Assembly (NCBI RefSeq): GCF_006912135.1
Contig: NZ_VIRS01000016.1
Coordinates: 124,001-188,000 of the forward strand
Origin: Cryptosporangium phraense
GTDB taxonomy: Bacteria; Actinomycetota; Actinomycetes; Mycobacteriales; Cryptosporangiaceae
Length of the DNA stretch: 64,000 bases
Reading direction: 5' to 3'
Both the position numbers and the translations under genes were made by a program. Below, piece after piece: positions 25,722 to 33,984 of this stretch. The notes beneath the pieces were generated by a model that did no database searches, was not told the origin of the DNA, and worked only from the letters and a program-made list of their open reading frames with translations. Each line of letters starts with the position of its first letter. Positions within the stretch are counted from its first letter, which is position 1.

Positions 25722-26714
25722 ATGCCCAAGTCCCTGCTTAAAACGCTGGCCCGTCAATGCCGCCGCTACACCGGCGAGCGCTACCAGAAGGCCCTCACCA
25801 GGCTGGCCGCCGACCCTGGCGCGCCACCGATCCCCATCGCCTCACCGGCCCAGGCCCAACTCGAGGCTGAAGTGCTCGCCGGCCTCGGGCAAGGATGGGT
25901 CACCGATTCCCACGGCGCCCCGCCCACGGAAACCCCGTTCGCCCTGACCTCGGTCACGCCACTACCCGACGCGCTCGAAGTCACTGTTCAGGACATCGCG
26001 CTGCCCGACGTCATTACCGCACTCTTGCCGACCACCGATGAACAAAGCAACACGTCCGGCATCGCCGGCCTGCGCTTCCGGCTCCAGCCCAGTGGCGTGG
26101 AGCTGACCCGGCTGGACTTGCCCGGCGTGGTCCGTATCACCGGCGTTACACCCGCGCAGTGGTGGCAGGCCTACGCCGTCGCCGAAGCCGACACCGATGT
26201 CCCGATCCTGTCCGGCCACCACCCCGACCGGATGCACCCTGCCGAAGAAGCCCACGCCCGCGCCTACTGCCCCGGCTACAGCCCCCGGCACGACGAACCC
26301 CGCGACCAGGCACTCGCTGCACTCACCTCCGCGTTCCTGCGCCGCCACATGATCTTCCGGACCCCCGAGGTGACCTCCATCGATCTCTGGAGCAACCCCG
26401 ACTCCCTGGAAGTCGAATGGTTCGGCCCGCTCACCCACACCCAGGCCGTCACCGACCTCTGCGACCCCGTCTTCGGGCTCGGCGGCACGCCGAGCAAAGA
26501 CTGCGAGTGCGAGCGTCATTCCTGGTGCTTCGTCATCCCCGTGATCACCGACCCGGTGTTCGGGACCTGCGTCGCGCTCCGGCATAACCGCCACCACGAC
26601 ACCGACGACGAACTCGCGGACAACCTCCGGGACGACTGGCGCCGCAAGCACCGGTCCGAGCGACTCAGCCAGATGGAACGATGGCACGGTGCCCGTCCAC
26701 GCACGCAGCGGTGA
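25722..26714 (+). CDS. hypothetical protein, partner of the transglutaminase-like gene
   Basis: 330 residues from an ATG with a GGAGG site 8 bases upstream. A longer frame begins earlier but lacks a start signal. An N-terminal basic helix (LLKTLARQCRRYTGERYQKA) is followed by alpha/beta sequence with LTRLDLPGVVRITGVTP, a Cys/His cluster (CECERHSWCF) near residue 263, and a basic C-terminus. The family is not recognised. Same direction as the upstream gene with a 209-base gap. Confidence 0.5.
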   Translation: MPKSLLKTLARQCRRYTGERYQKALTRLAADPGAPPIPIASPAQAQLEAEVLAGLGQGWVTDSHGAPPTETPFALTSVTPLPDALEVTVQDIALPDVITALLPTTDEQSNTSGIAGLRFRLQPSGVELTRLDLPGVVRITGVTPAQWWQAYAVAEADTDVPILSGHHPDRMHPAEEAHARAYCPGYSPRHDEPRDQALAALTSAFLRRHMIFRTPEVTSIDLWSNPDSLEVEWFGPLTHTQAVTDLCDPVFGLGGTPSKDCECERHSWCFVIPVITDPVFGTCVALRHNRHHDTDDELADNLRDDWRRKHRSERLSQMERWHGARPRTQR

Positions 26715-26997
26715 CCAGGCGGACAGAGGTAACTGCCTCGAACCGAAGCCCAGACGGCACGAGCTTCTTGCGCCGCCCTGGCGGTCCAGCAAGCGTGCGG
26801 CCGACTGCCCGTGAGCTTCGGCCAGCAGCCTTCCCCGTCCTTCCCAGCCGCACCGCTCACACCGTACGAACTCCTCGGTTCCCGACGTTGTCGCCCCAGC
26901 TATCTCAGGGCAGAGGGCCGTCCTGGCGGGGGCCGCCCGCGATCAGCAGACGACGAGACGGCTACCGACGTGGATGCCCACACCGTTTGCCGGTGGC

Positions 26998-27204
26998 TCA
27001 TCTGCCGATGATGCGGTCGAGTGGGATCAGGGAAACGCCCGCGGTGGAGAGCCCGGCTACCAGCGCCACCGGCAGTGAGGCGCCGCCCCACAGCGTTAGC
27101 CCGCCCATGACCGCGCCGGCGAGAAGCGCGATCACGATGATCAGCGCGGAACGCATCGGCAGCAGGGGCGGGGGCGTCGGATCGGTCGTCGTAGGCCTAC
27201 TCAC
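26998..27204 (-). CDS. small two-segment membrane protein
   Basis: 68 residues from a GTG with a GGAGG site. Two hydrophobic stretches (about residues 18-36 and 43-60) are separated by a short Gly-rich turn. Not recognised. Divergent from the winged-helix gene at 27367, sharing an operator-like intergenic region. Confidence 0.5.
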   Translation of the reverse strand: MSRPTTTDPTPPPLLPMRSALIIVIALLAGAVMGGLTLWGGASLPVALVAGLSTAGVSLIPLDRIIGR

Positions 27205-27267
27205 GGGTGGAACTCCTCCCGCCCCGGTGGCGGGGCGCTCGCGGTTGTGTTCGGCGAGTTTTCCCTC

Positions 27268-27282
27268 TGTCGCAACGCGACA
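27268..27282. promoter_or_regulatory. operator-like palindrome
   Basis: TGTCGC-AAC-GCGACA, an exact 6-base inverted repeat in the divergent region between 26998-27204 and 27367-28629. A site for an autoregulator is plausible. Confidence 0.4.
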
Positions 27283-27295
27283 GCGACACGGTCGA

Positions 27296-27385
27296 GGTCA
27301 TGGCGGAGCGGCACGGTCTCTACTCATCGATTCATCTAGTCTTCCTACGAGGAGAGGTAGTGCTATGTGCCGCTCCGCCGTGACC
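27296..27385. repeat. 19-base inverted repeat flanking the start of the 27367 gene
   Basis: The arm at 27296-27314 (GGTCATGGCGGAGCGGCAC) and the arm at 27367-27385 are inverted copies with one mismatch and a 52-base spacer. The right arm covers the first codons of the downstream frame if the GTG at 27367 is the start. Confidence 0.6.
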
Positions 27386-28629
27386 TGCTCCGCCGTGTCG
27401 AACCCGCCGGGAGGTTCGCCGTGTTACCTGGCAAGTCGCCGCCGCGGGGCGCGTTTCCTGCGGATCCGGCCCTCGACCGGCAGCGGCAGGCCGCTTGGCG
27501 AGAACGCAGCGTCGAGCGGATGCGGGCGTCACGGGAACAACGGCTGGCCCAGCTCGCGAGAAAACGCGTTGCTCTGGACCGCGCCCGAGCCGACTACCGG
27601 ACGATCGACACCGGCGATGTCCCGGAGATTCGGATCCTGCCCGGCTTCACGCGGCTGAGCACGATGCGCGTGCGTGACCCCGCCGACAAGGACATCGCGG
27701 TCGATGCCGATCCTGACTACCGCGACCGGCAGGCGGCCGAGGTCGCCAGCAGGCCACCGGCGACCCGCCTGGTCCATCGGCGCTCCAACTCGCTGGCGTT
27801 CTACCTGACCACGGTCTACGTCGCGCACCTACGCGCCGATCCGTCGCGCCCGGGGATGCGACCGGTCTTCGTCAACGACCTCGCCAATCTTCGTAGCCGG
27901 CCAGAGGCCGGCCCGTCCTGGGCGTCTCTGGCCGCGCTGACCGCTCCGAGAGAGCCCCGCGCCCGTCGCGCCCAAGTCCACCGTGCGCTGGACTCCCTGG
28001 AAGCCGCGGGCTTGGTGGCTCTCCATCCGCCCGGAACCCGCTACCGATACGAGCAGTGGCAGTTACTGCAAGAAGATGGAAGCGGCCAGCGGTACCGCGT
28101 GCCGCCCGAAAAGAGCCCCACCGGGCTAAGACTTCCCGCCACGTTCTTCTGGAACGGCTGGCATCTGGTCTTGGAGCCGGCCGAGCTGGTGATGCTACTG
28201 GCCGTCCTCGACCAGCACTGGCGACTCAACTACGACCCAGCCCAGAACAGGCCACCGCGGGCCACGGTCGCGCTCCCACGGACCGTGCGCTGGGGCCACT
28301 ACGGCATCAGCGGAGAGGTGTATCTCCACGCCCAGCAACTCGTCGAGTTCGGCCTCCTCGAATTCCACGACCCCATGCCACACCGGCGACGAGGAAAACT
28401 CCCCGCCCACGGCGCGGAAGCAAACCCCAGCCGGGAAGACCTCAAAGCCGATACCGAAGCCAACGGCGATGTCCATACCGGGCAGCCCCCACCGAAAGAG
28501 CCCTACCAGTTCGGACCCGTCGACCCGTCGACCTTCAACCGTGACCCAATCGCCGTCGTCACCGACACCCTGACCGCCTACCCGATCCCGTCACGTCTCC
28601 AGGACGACGAAGACCTCCTCTGGTCGTAG
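27367..28629 (+). CDS. winged-helix protein of mobile elements
   Basis: 420 residues from a GTG. The N-terminal 90 residues are very basic. Residues about 140-225 contain SLAFYLTTVYVAHLRAD and a RRAQVHRALDSLEAAGLVAL stretch typical of a winged helix. A second helical region includes WHLVLEPAELVMLLAVLDQHWRL. A later start (GTG at 27421) is possible and would leave the inverted repeat upstream. It could be an element regulator or replication-type DNA-binding protein. The purine-rich GAGGAGAGG lies 15 bases upstream. Confidence 0.5.
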   Translation: MPLRRDLLRRVEPAGRFAVLPGKSPPRGAFPADPALDRQRQAAWRERSVERMRASREQRLAQLARKRVALDRARADYRTIDTGDVPEIRILPGFTRLSTMRVRDPADKDIAVDADPDYRDRQAAEVASRPPATRLVHRRSNSLAFYLTTVYVAHLRADPSRPGMRPVFVNDLANLRSRPEAGPSWASLAALTAPREPRARRAQVHRALDSLEAAGLVALHPPGTRYRYEQWQLLQEDGSGQRYRVPPEKSPTGLRLPATFFWNGWHLVLEPAELVMLLAVLDQHWRLNYDPAQNRPPRATVALPRTVRWGHYGISGEVYLHAQQLVEFGLLEFHDPMPHRRRGKLPAHGAEANPSREDLKADTEANGDVHTGQPPPKEPYQFGPVDPSTFNRDPIAVVTDTLTAYPIPSRLQDDEDLLWS

Positions 28630-28699
28630 CCGCCCTTCGACCCCCGTACGCGAGGACGGCGATTCCAGCTCTAACCGAGAGCCCACTGCTAGAGCGGGT

Positions 28700-28981
28700 T
28701 CAGTTCGCCGGCGGATGCGTGTCCAGCGCGCGTGATGATGGGCCAGAGTCGGCAATGGCGGTTGCGCGTCGGCCGCGCAGGTGGTCCCGGGATCGCGGCG
28801 CGGCGCAAATCCGCGCCCGATTACGAGAGGCCGGAGTCCGAGGTGTCGACGAACCTAGGTAGGCGACCAGAAGCAGGGCCCGACAGCCAGCGTCCAGCCG
28901 CCGCCACCGGGTCCGCAGCTGGTTGCGGCGAGCGCGTAACTCGTCGGCCAGCAGCCGCACCGCGCGGCTGGACACGGTCAT
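28700..28981 (-). pseudogene. IS5-type transposase N-terminal fragment
   Basis: The first 40 or so residues (SSRAVRLLADELRARRN, TRWRRLDAG, ALLLVAYL) match the helical N-terminus of IS5-like transposases common in actinobacteria. After that the expected helix-turn-helix (a TYARLA...TAWRYVREA type stretch) is not found in any frame. The rest is lost or scrambled. Confidence 0.4.
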
Positions 28982-29490
28982 CCCCGACGGTTAGGAAAGC
29001 AACCTGGAGCTCTTGGTGGGCGATGGGTTGATCTAGGCAATCGCCTGTCCTACCAGGGGCTCCTCTCCGTGCCAGCACATGGTCTGACCTCACCTCGGTG
29101 GACACCCGGACACCCACTGCATCGGCGGCACGGACCCCGGCCGCCCGGAGCGTTGCCCGGCGTGCCGGGGTGATCGCTGCCCGTGCGGCTTCGGCATCGC
29201 CCCAGCGTTTGGACGAAACCCGTCTCTCCGGGTCATCCGAGGCCACAGCGAGCGCACATCAGAGGAAGGTCGTACGACCAATCGGCTGCTGCTTCACCGA
29301 CGCTGATCCGTATCCGCGCCCCACGTCGCTTCTCTGCATCGGCTCCACATAGGGCATCGTGTTGAGGGGTCAGATCAACAACCTCGCAAGCTGCATGCCG
29401 TCTGTCGTGCCCAAGGGCGGATGTCGACTCTCGTCGTTCGCCGGAAAGCGCGGCAGGTACGGGATAGCCAGGCGGGGCGATATGTTGTTT

Positions 29491-29535
29491 GCTACCCGAG
29501 GCAGTACCTGAAACTCGTGTACTGCCTCGGGTAGC
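29491..29535. repeat. perfect 17-base inverted repeat
   Basis: GCTACCCGAGGCAGTAC and its exact complement enclose 11 bases. A second exact 10-base hairpin (AGGTTCTGAG) follows at 29547-29571 inside the end of the minus-strand gene. It may be a terminator for that gene or a protein-binding dyad. Confidence 0.7.
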
Positions 29536-29539
29536 GCTG

Positions 29540-29755
29540 CTACCTCAGGTTCTGAGCTGCGCTCAGAACCTCCTCAACAAACATGTGGCTGCCGGCCGCG
29601 AGGTTGCTGAGGATGTAGCCCGTGCTCACGGTGACCGCCGCGAGCAAGGCTATGAAGCGAGCGGTACCGGCAGTGCTTTCCAGAGCCTGCCGGGCCGTTC
29701 GCCAGTACTCGGCGAAGAACCACCGCCAGAATCCATCCCTGGGCCGTTTCAACAA
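29540..29755 (-). CDS. small membrane protein
   Basis: 71 residues. An amphipathic N-terminus with many Arg and Trp (DGFWRWFFAEYWRTAR) precedes one hydrophobic segment (ARFIALLAAVTVSTGYIL). The start is probably TTG, with GGGGAG just upstream. The last codons lie within a 10-base hairpin. The layout resembles small toxin-like or holin-like peptides, but no family is recognised. Confidence 0.45.
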   Translation of the reverse strand: MLKRPRDGFWRWFFAEYWRTARQALESTAGTARFIALLAAVTVSTGYILSNLAAGSHMFVEEVLSAAQNLR

Positions 29756-30356
29756 CTTCTCCCCTCACATGAATAGGCGCCCAGCGCGAGTCCTCCAATT
29801 CCGACCGCGCCGACACCGCGAACGGGGAGAACTCAGGCTGAGCGCCTGCATTCGACCTGTTGTTGCCCTGTGTGCGAGTAGTCCTATTGAGCCCCGAGTC
29901 GGGAGGCTCACCTCGCCCGGCCTGCGTGCCTGACTCACGCGCCGCATCCGCAGACCTGCCGGACGCTGGCAGTCTGCCCGCCGCGGTAGCCGATCTCAAC
30001 CCCGCCCCGAATCACGGTGACAAGCGACGTACGTCCCCGATGCACCGCAGCTCGGACCCAGATACGACCTCGGTGGCCGGGTTCTAGCTGCGAGCCCGTC
30101 GTTCTCTTCATTCAGATTGAAGAGAGCTGAACTGGTGTCCGAGGACAGGCCCGGAATCTCGGTGGAACGATCCGTCGTCGCGCCGTACAGCCTCTACCGG
30201 CATGGGCGGAATCGCGCAAGAATCAGGCATCGGTCGGACCTCTAGGGGCCGCCGGACTTTGACACTGAACACAGCACTCATATTGATGGTTCGAATCATG
30301 CACGGTGAGTCCTAACGGATATTGCCAAGTCATCCGCGTATCGAGTTCCTGCGGTT
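29756..30356. other. gap without a recognised gene
   Basis: About 600 bases of mixed composition, with AT-richer stretches near 30100 and 30280. No credible frame or RNA seen. Confidence 0.45.
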
Positions 30357-30422
30357 TTGCCGACAACAACTCTTCCCGTGGCGGGATGGACAAACGTATT
30401 TGTCGGCTGGCATTCTGCCGTC

Positions 30423-31091
30423 GTGCCTAGCCACCGTCCCCCACTCCAGGGAATCAGTCGCCGCGAAGTAGAGGAAGCCATCCGGGCGGCCGCGCAACGC
30501 GACATCCTCGACACGGAATCGCAAGGCCAACGCCTTAGTAGACGTCAGGCCGACGGTGACCGGCCAGAAGCCATCACAGCGCTGGCGCTACTCACGACGA
30601 TCGAGCGCGCGCACGCACTCCTCGACGACCTGGCGCAGCGCGTCGCGCGCCGCGCTGTGCGCGCCGGCGCCGACTTCCCCGACCTCGGGCGAGCGATCGG
30701 AGTGACCCGCCAGGCCACACGGAGCCGGTGGCCCGATCTGGCGACACCCATTCGCCTCTACCCGTGGCTCATCGCTCACCGCAGCGAGCTGCTCAGGCTG
30801 GCCAGACGCAGCCTAGACCTTCCGTTAGCCAGCTGGGGCGTAGACGATCTGCCTGATCACGCGGCTGCGCTCGTGCGAGCAGCCGTAGCTGGGCCTCACT
30901 CCCTGATCGCCCGGGGGTACCGGAACGCAACCACCCGGAATCGCGAATGGAGGGGACGCGACCTGTTTGACATTCAGGACGGTTTGGCGTCTCTGACCCG
31001 CCTGGCCCATCGGGACCAGGCGACGGCGGCCCTGCTGCTGGATGATGCCGATGGGCTCCTGGAGACGATGCCGTCAGCCCTCCCGCTGTAG
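30423..31091 (+). CDS. hypothetical protein with a helix-turn-helix
   Basis: 222 residues. REVEEAIRAAAQRDIL opens a helical domain; then DLGRAIGVTRQATRSRWPDL near residue 100 is a clear helix-turn-helix of the type found in actinobacterial small regulators. The C-terminal half is helical. I took the GTG at 30423 because CATTCT lies six bases upstream, fitting a leaderless start; an ATG-like start 22 codons earlier is open. No neighbour is obviously linked. Confidence 0.5.
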   Translation: MPSHRPPLQGISRREVEEAIRAAAQRDILDTESQGQRLSRRQADGDRPEAITALALLTTIERAHALLDDLAQRVARRAVRAGADFPDLGRAIGVTRQATRSRWPDLATPIRLYPWLIAHRSELLRLARRSLDLPLASWGVDDLPDHAAALVRAAVAGPHSLIARGYRNATTRNREWRGRDLFDIQDGLASLTRLAHRDQATAALLLDDADGLLETMPSALPL

Positions 31092-31464
31092 AGCGCACGA
31101 CGATGGTGGCGGCCATGGCACTGGCGATCAGGGCACAACAGGGCGGAGGCTAAGCGGCGCATACCGGCGGCTGTCTCGCGGGACATGGTGCAGGCGTCGG
31201 TAGCGGGCGGCACGCCCGGAGAGGTTTCGCCGACGGCGGTACGGTCTGCTCAGGCCGACACCCGCGCGGCGCTGGCACTGCCGTGGTGGTGGCTCGCCCG
31301 GTCGGGGTGTTTCGCCGGTCAGCTCGCCGCGCTAGTCCGCGGATGGTGGCAGGTCTTCGGTGAGCGAATCCATCGGCCAGAGCTCAACCACTGGGCCTTG
31401 CGTGGCCGCGGGGAGCGGAAGCACGTGGAGAGTCAGCAGCCGTGGATTCTGTCTAGGTTGCCGG
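31092..31464. other. gap without a recognised gene
   Basis: About 370 bases. Plus-strand frames here are low-complexity and overlap the end of the minus-strand gene at 31465. Confidence 0.4.
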
Positions 31465-31801
31465 TCATGGCTGGCCGGTGGCGATCGCGGCGAGCAGCGC
31501 GCCGGCGCGGCCGAGGGCGTCTTCGAGGGCGAGGATTTCGTGGCGCAGGCTAAGCGGTACGCGCTGACGTTCCCAGCCGGACACGGTCTGGTCGGGTGGG
31601 CGGGTGGCCCAGAGGGTCTTCGCCCGGCCCGGCGGGCATCACCTCGTGCAGTCGGTAGAACGTCCGGGTGTGCCGCAACCGGTCCTCACGGAAGGGCTGG
31701 CGGACCTCGCGCTCATCGCAGCCCGTGGTCCGGATTCGGTGTGGGTGTCCGTTGATGACGAGCGTGGCGAGGTAAGCAGCGATAGGGCGACGGTCGTACA
31801 T
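31465..31801 (-). pseudogene. frame-disrupted small gene under a LexA-type box
   Basis: From the ATG at 31801 the frame encodes MYDRRPIAAYLATLVINGH and continues to HTRTFYRLHEVMPAG. In another frame coding-like sequence carries on (AKTLWATRPPDQTVSGWERQ, then LRHEILALEDALGRAGALLA) to a stop at 31465. The total length is one base more than a multiple of three. A single-base change, a sequencing error or programmed frameshifting would join them. The family is not recognised. It lies 52 bases past the Panacea-linked toxin in the same direction. Confidence 0.5.
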
Positions 31802-31807
31802 GACCGC

Positions 31808-31828
31808 ATCATACGAACATGCGTTCGA
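31808..31828 (-). promoter_or_regulatory. LexA/SOS box abutting a -10 element
   Basis: CGAAC-ATGC-GTTCG (31814-31827, extended by a further A at 31828) matches 11 of 12 positions of the actinobacterial SOS consensus TCGAAC-N4-GTTCGA. On the minus strand it overlaps TATGAT (31808-31813), which lies six bases before the ATG at 31801. That is the spacing of a leaderless, DNA-damage-inducible promoter. Confidence 0.6.
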
Positions 31829-31853
31829 TACGTCGAAGTATCGGCGGCGATCC

Positions 31854-32270
31854 TCACCCATGGTTGTAGACGTCTCCGTAGCAGGCTTCGATCCACAGCA
31901 CGTAGAACGTGTCGCCAACCTTGTAGCCGACTGCAGGCAGGTTGCCTTCGTGGCGGACGACCATGTACTTGTTTTGCGCTAACGCGTCTGGGGCGACCTT
32001 CTTGATCTGGTGGGCAGGAAGGTACTCGAAACCGAGACCGTGCTTCTGGTGCAGCTGAAGTTCCGCCCAGGTGAAGCGGGATCGCTTGGCCCACTTCACC
32101 AAGAACTCCGAACGTTGCCCCTCCGAAAGCTCCTCTACTCCATACCCCTGCCGGACGTGCCGAAGGCACAGCGAGGGGTAGCCCGACGCGGCGTCACCGG
32201 ATTTCTCCTGCAAGGTCTCACCGGTGCCCCCCGGACGAGTTCCCTTGCCCTTCTTCTTGCCGCCGCCCAT
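31854..32270 (-). CDS. putative toxin of a Panacea toxin-antitoxin pair
   Basis: 138 residues. A basic start (MGGGKKKGKG) is followed by a compact domain: FLVKWAKRSRFTWAELQLHQ, HGLGFEYLPAHQIKK, MVVRHEGNLPAVGYKVGDTF and YVLWIEACYGDVYNHG. This is the kind of small domain found next to DUF4065 antitoxins. Its mode of action is not evident; an RNase or nucleotidyl-modifying fold is possible. Its ATG overlaps the stop of the antitoxin (TGATG), which ensures coupled translation. Confidence 0.65.
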   Translation of the reverse strand: MGGGKKKGKGTRPGGTGETLQEKSGDAASGYPSLCLRHVRQGYGVEELSEGQRSEFLVKWAKRSRFTWAELQLHQKHGLGFEYLPAHQIKKVAPDALAQNKYMVVRHEGNLPAVGYKVGDTFYVLWIEACYGDVYNHG

Positions 32271-32734
32271 CAGGCGGTAGGCGCGAAGAACTCGCGGAGC
32301 GCGTCCTGGCTGATCACCATGTTCCACTCACCGCGGTCGAACGCTTCCTTCCACGGCCGTTCACTGTGCGTCCGCTGACGCAGCGCCCACGCCGCGTACT
32401 TGGCGTAGGTGTTCCAAACCTTGATGAGGTGCTGTTCGACGTCGCGATAATCGTCCCAGTCGAAAGACTCAGCGACGGCCCGCTCGGTGTCGATCGGCCC
32501 GGCGCCGAAGTGCTTGAGCCTGTGGTACTCATTCGGAACCACGGGCCCGTGCGCCCACGCCTGAATCTCATCGGAGAACAGCGGCTTGCCATGCTCGCCC
32601 AGGTAATGGCCCTGCGCGTAGTACAGGAGTTTCTGCAGCTTGAGGTTGGTCAGGCCCGGATCTTCACCGGTCTCCTCGTCGGCCCACATCAGGAGCCAGT
32701 TCGCGATGTCCTGCGCGCTGCGCACGTTCGCCAC
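32270..32734 (-). CDS. Panacea (DUF4065, SocA-like) antitoxin
   Basis: 154 residues from a GTG with a GGAGG site. DIANWLLMWADEE, LTNLKLQKLLYYAQGHYLG, LFSDEIQAWAHGPVVPNEYH and WNTYAKYAAW are diagnostic of the DUF4065 Panacea domain. That domain neutralises many unrelated toxins encoded next to it. Gene order is antitoxin first, toxin second, overlapping by one base. Confidence 0.85.
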   Translation of the reverse strand: MANVRSAQDIANWLLMWADEETGEDPGLTNLKLQKLLYYAQGHYLGEHGKPLFSDEIQAWAHGPVVPNEYHRLKHFGAGPIDTERAVAESFDWDDYRDVEQHLIKVWNTYAKYAAWALRQRTHSERPWKEAFDRGEWNMVISQDALREFFAPTA

Positions 32735-33044
32735 CCATCCTCCAGTCGCGGTTCTTTAGCTGCTCTTATGGTTAACCAGCCTACGGGGTCACGGCATTCC
32801 AAGGGGTGCACGTTACGGGTTCGACGCCGAAGTACACGTGCCCGCGCCCTGTGGATGACGCCAGCAGGCAGCGAGCTGAATCTGTCACGCTGATGCGGTC
32901 GTCCGGGACGGGGATCCCGACCGGGCACCGGCCACACCTACGGGAGGTGGGGCGCCCGCGTCCGGAGCGCACCCCCGGGCGGCCTCAGGACCACGCGATC
33001 CGCACCGATGGAGCATTGACGTCTGCCATCGGCTCGGGGGTTCC
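32735..33044. other. divergent promoter region of the toxin-antitoxin pair
   Basis: About 310 bases without a gene. It contains the exact palindrome TGGTTAACCA at 32769-32778, about 35 bases upstream of the antitoxin start, a plausible autoregulatory operator. Confidence 0.45.
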
Positions 33045-33320
33045 GTGACGAAGCTCAGCCAGCACGAACGCGCCGCCGACCAGGCGTGGAAGGCGGGGAT
33101 CCAAGGGCCGGGCAACGCCGCCTTCCTGAGCGCGATCCTGGCCGCGCTCTCCCTCGTCGGCGGCGTATTCGCTTCCGCCTTCCTTGGGGACGGCACCCCG
33201 TTCATCGTCGGCCTTGCCGGCTGCATGCAGCTCTACCTAGTACGCGTCGTGTTCCGCTGGATGGAGGCGAGGTTCAAGCAGACGGAACAGCTCATCCAGC
33301 ACCTGCTGGTGGACGACTGA
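33045..33320 (+). CDS. small membrane protein with two transmembrane segments
   Basis: 91 residues from a GTG. Two hydrophobic segments (residues 24-46 and 52-70) are joined by a GDGTPF turn, then a basic-acidic helix (RWMEARFKQTEQLIQHLL). No family recognised. The start lacks a clear ribosome site. Confidence 0.5.
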   Translation: MTKLSQHERAADQAWKAGIQGPGNAAFLSAILAALSLVGGVFASAFLGDGTPFIVGLAGCMQLYLVRVVFRWMEARFKQTEQLIQHLLVDD

Positions 33321-33476
33321 GCCGGGGTGCTGCCCGCGCCTGGGGTAGTGGGTTGGTCCGGCCGAAGAGCCGGCCCGTCGACACCCACCCCGACGGGCGG
33401 TCTCGGTGTGCTGACCGTTCGGTCAGTGGGCATCCCTCGAACGTCGGCACGGTAGGTGCGTCGCTACTGTCCGCAC

Positions 33477-33725
33477 GTGCGCACCGTGCCCTGGTGGCTT
33501 GCTCTCGCCCTTGCCCTCGTCGTCGGCGCCGGCGCATCCGCGGCCACCTTCGCGGCGACCACGTACCTCACTGACCCGTCCGCCGCGCCGATCTCAGCCG
33601 ATGCGCGGAAGAAAGCCGTCGAAGCCTGCGACAGCTGGAGGTGCCGCAATGTGCCTGATGCAGTCCAACGCGCCGGCGAAGCCCTCGCGTTGGACGAGCG
33701 GTACCGGCCCCTCACCAAGCGATAG
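33477..33725 (+). CDS. small secreted or anchored protein
   Basis: 82 residues from a GTG. The N-terminus is a hydrophobic signal-like segment (PWWLALALALVVGAGASAA) and the exported part carries two Cys (ACDSWRCRN). Not recognised. Confidence 0.45.
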   Translation: MRTVPWWLALALALVVGAGASAATFAATTYLTDPSAAPISADARKKAVEACDSWRCRNVPDAVQRAGEALALDERYRPLTKR

Positions 33726-33984
33726 CCGCTGACCAGGAACGCCGCGACAACCCGTTGACGGGTTCTGCAGCCGTGGGAGTTGAATGCAAAGCGATCGACG
33801 GGAAATCCGCGTTCACCTACCGCTGACACGACCGGCGACCTGGACCGCGATCGAACCAACCAACGTGCGTAGGCGTGCTCGGCGGCAGCCTGCACAATCA
33901 CCCCCGGTTTGCTTCCCGAGTCGCTCTACGGAGCAACCTCGAGCATTGCCTCAGCCTGGAGCGAAAGCGGTCGATCCGCGGGGC

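Larger units (their letters stand above)
28630..29539. other. decayed region with a transposase fragment and hairpins
   Basis: About 900 bases with no intact gene. It contains a transposase-like 5' fragment on the minus strand (near 28845-28981) and the hairpin at 29491-29535. Confidence 0.5.
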
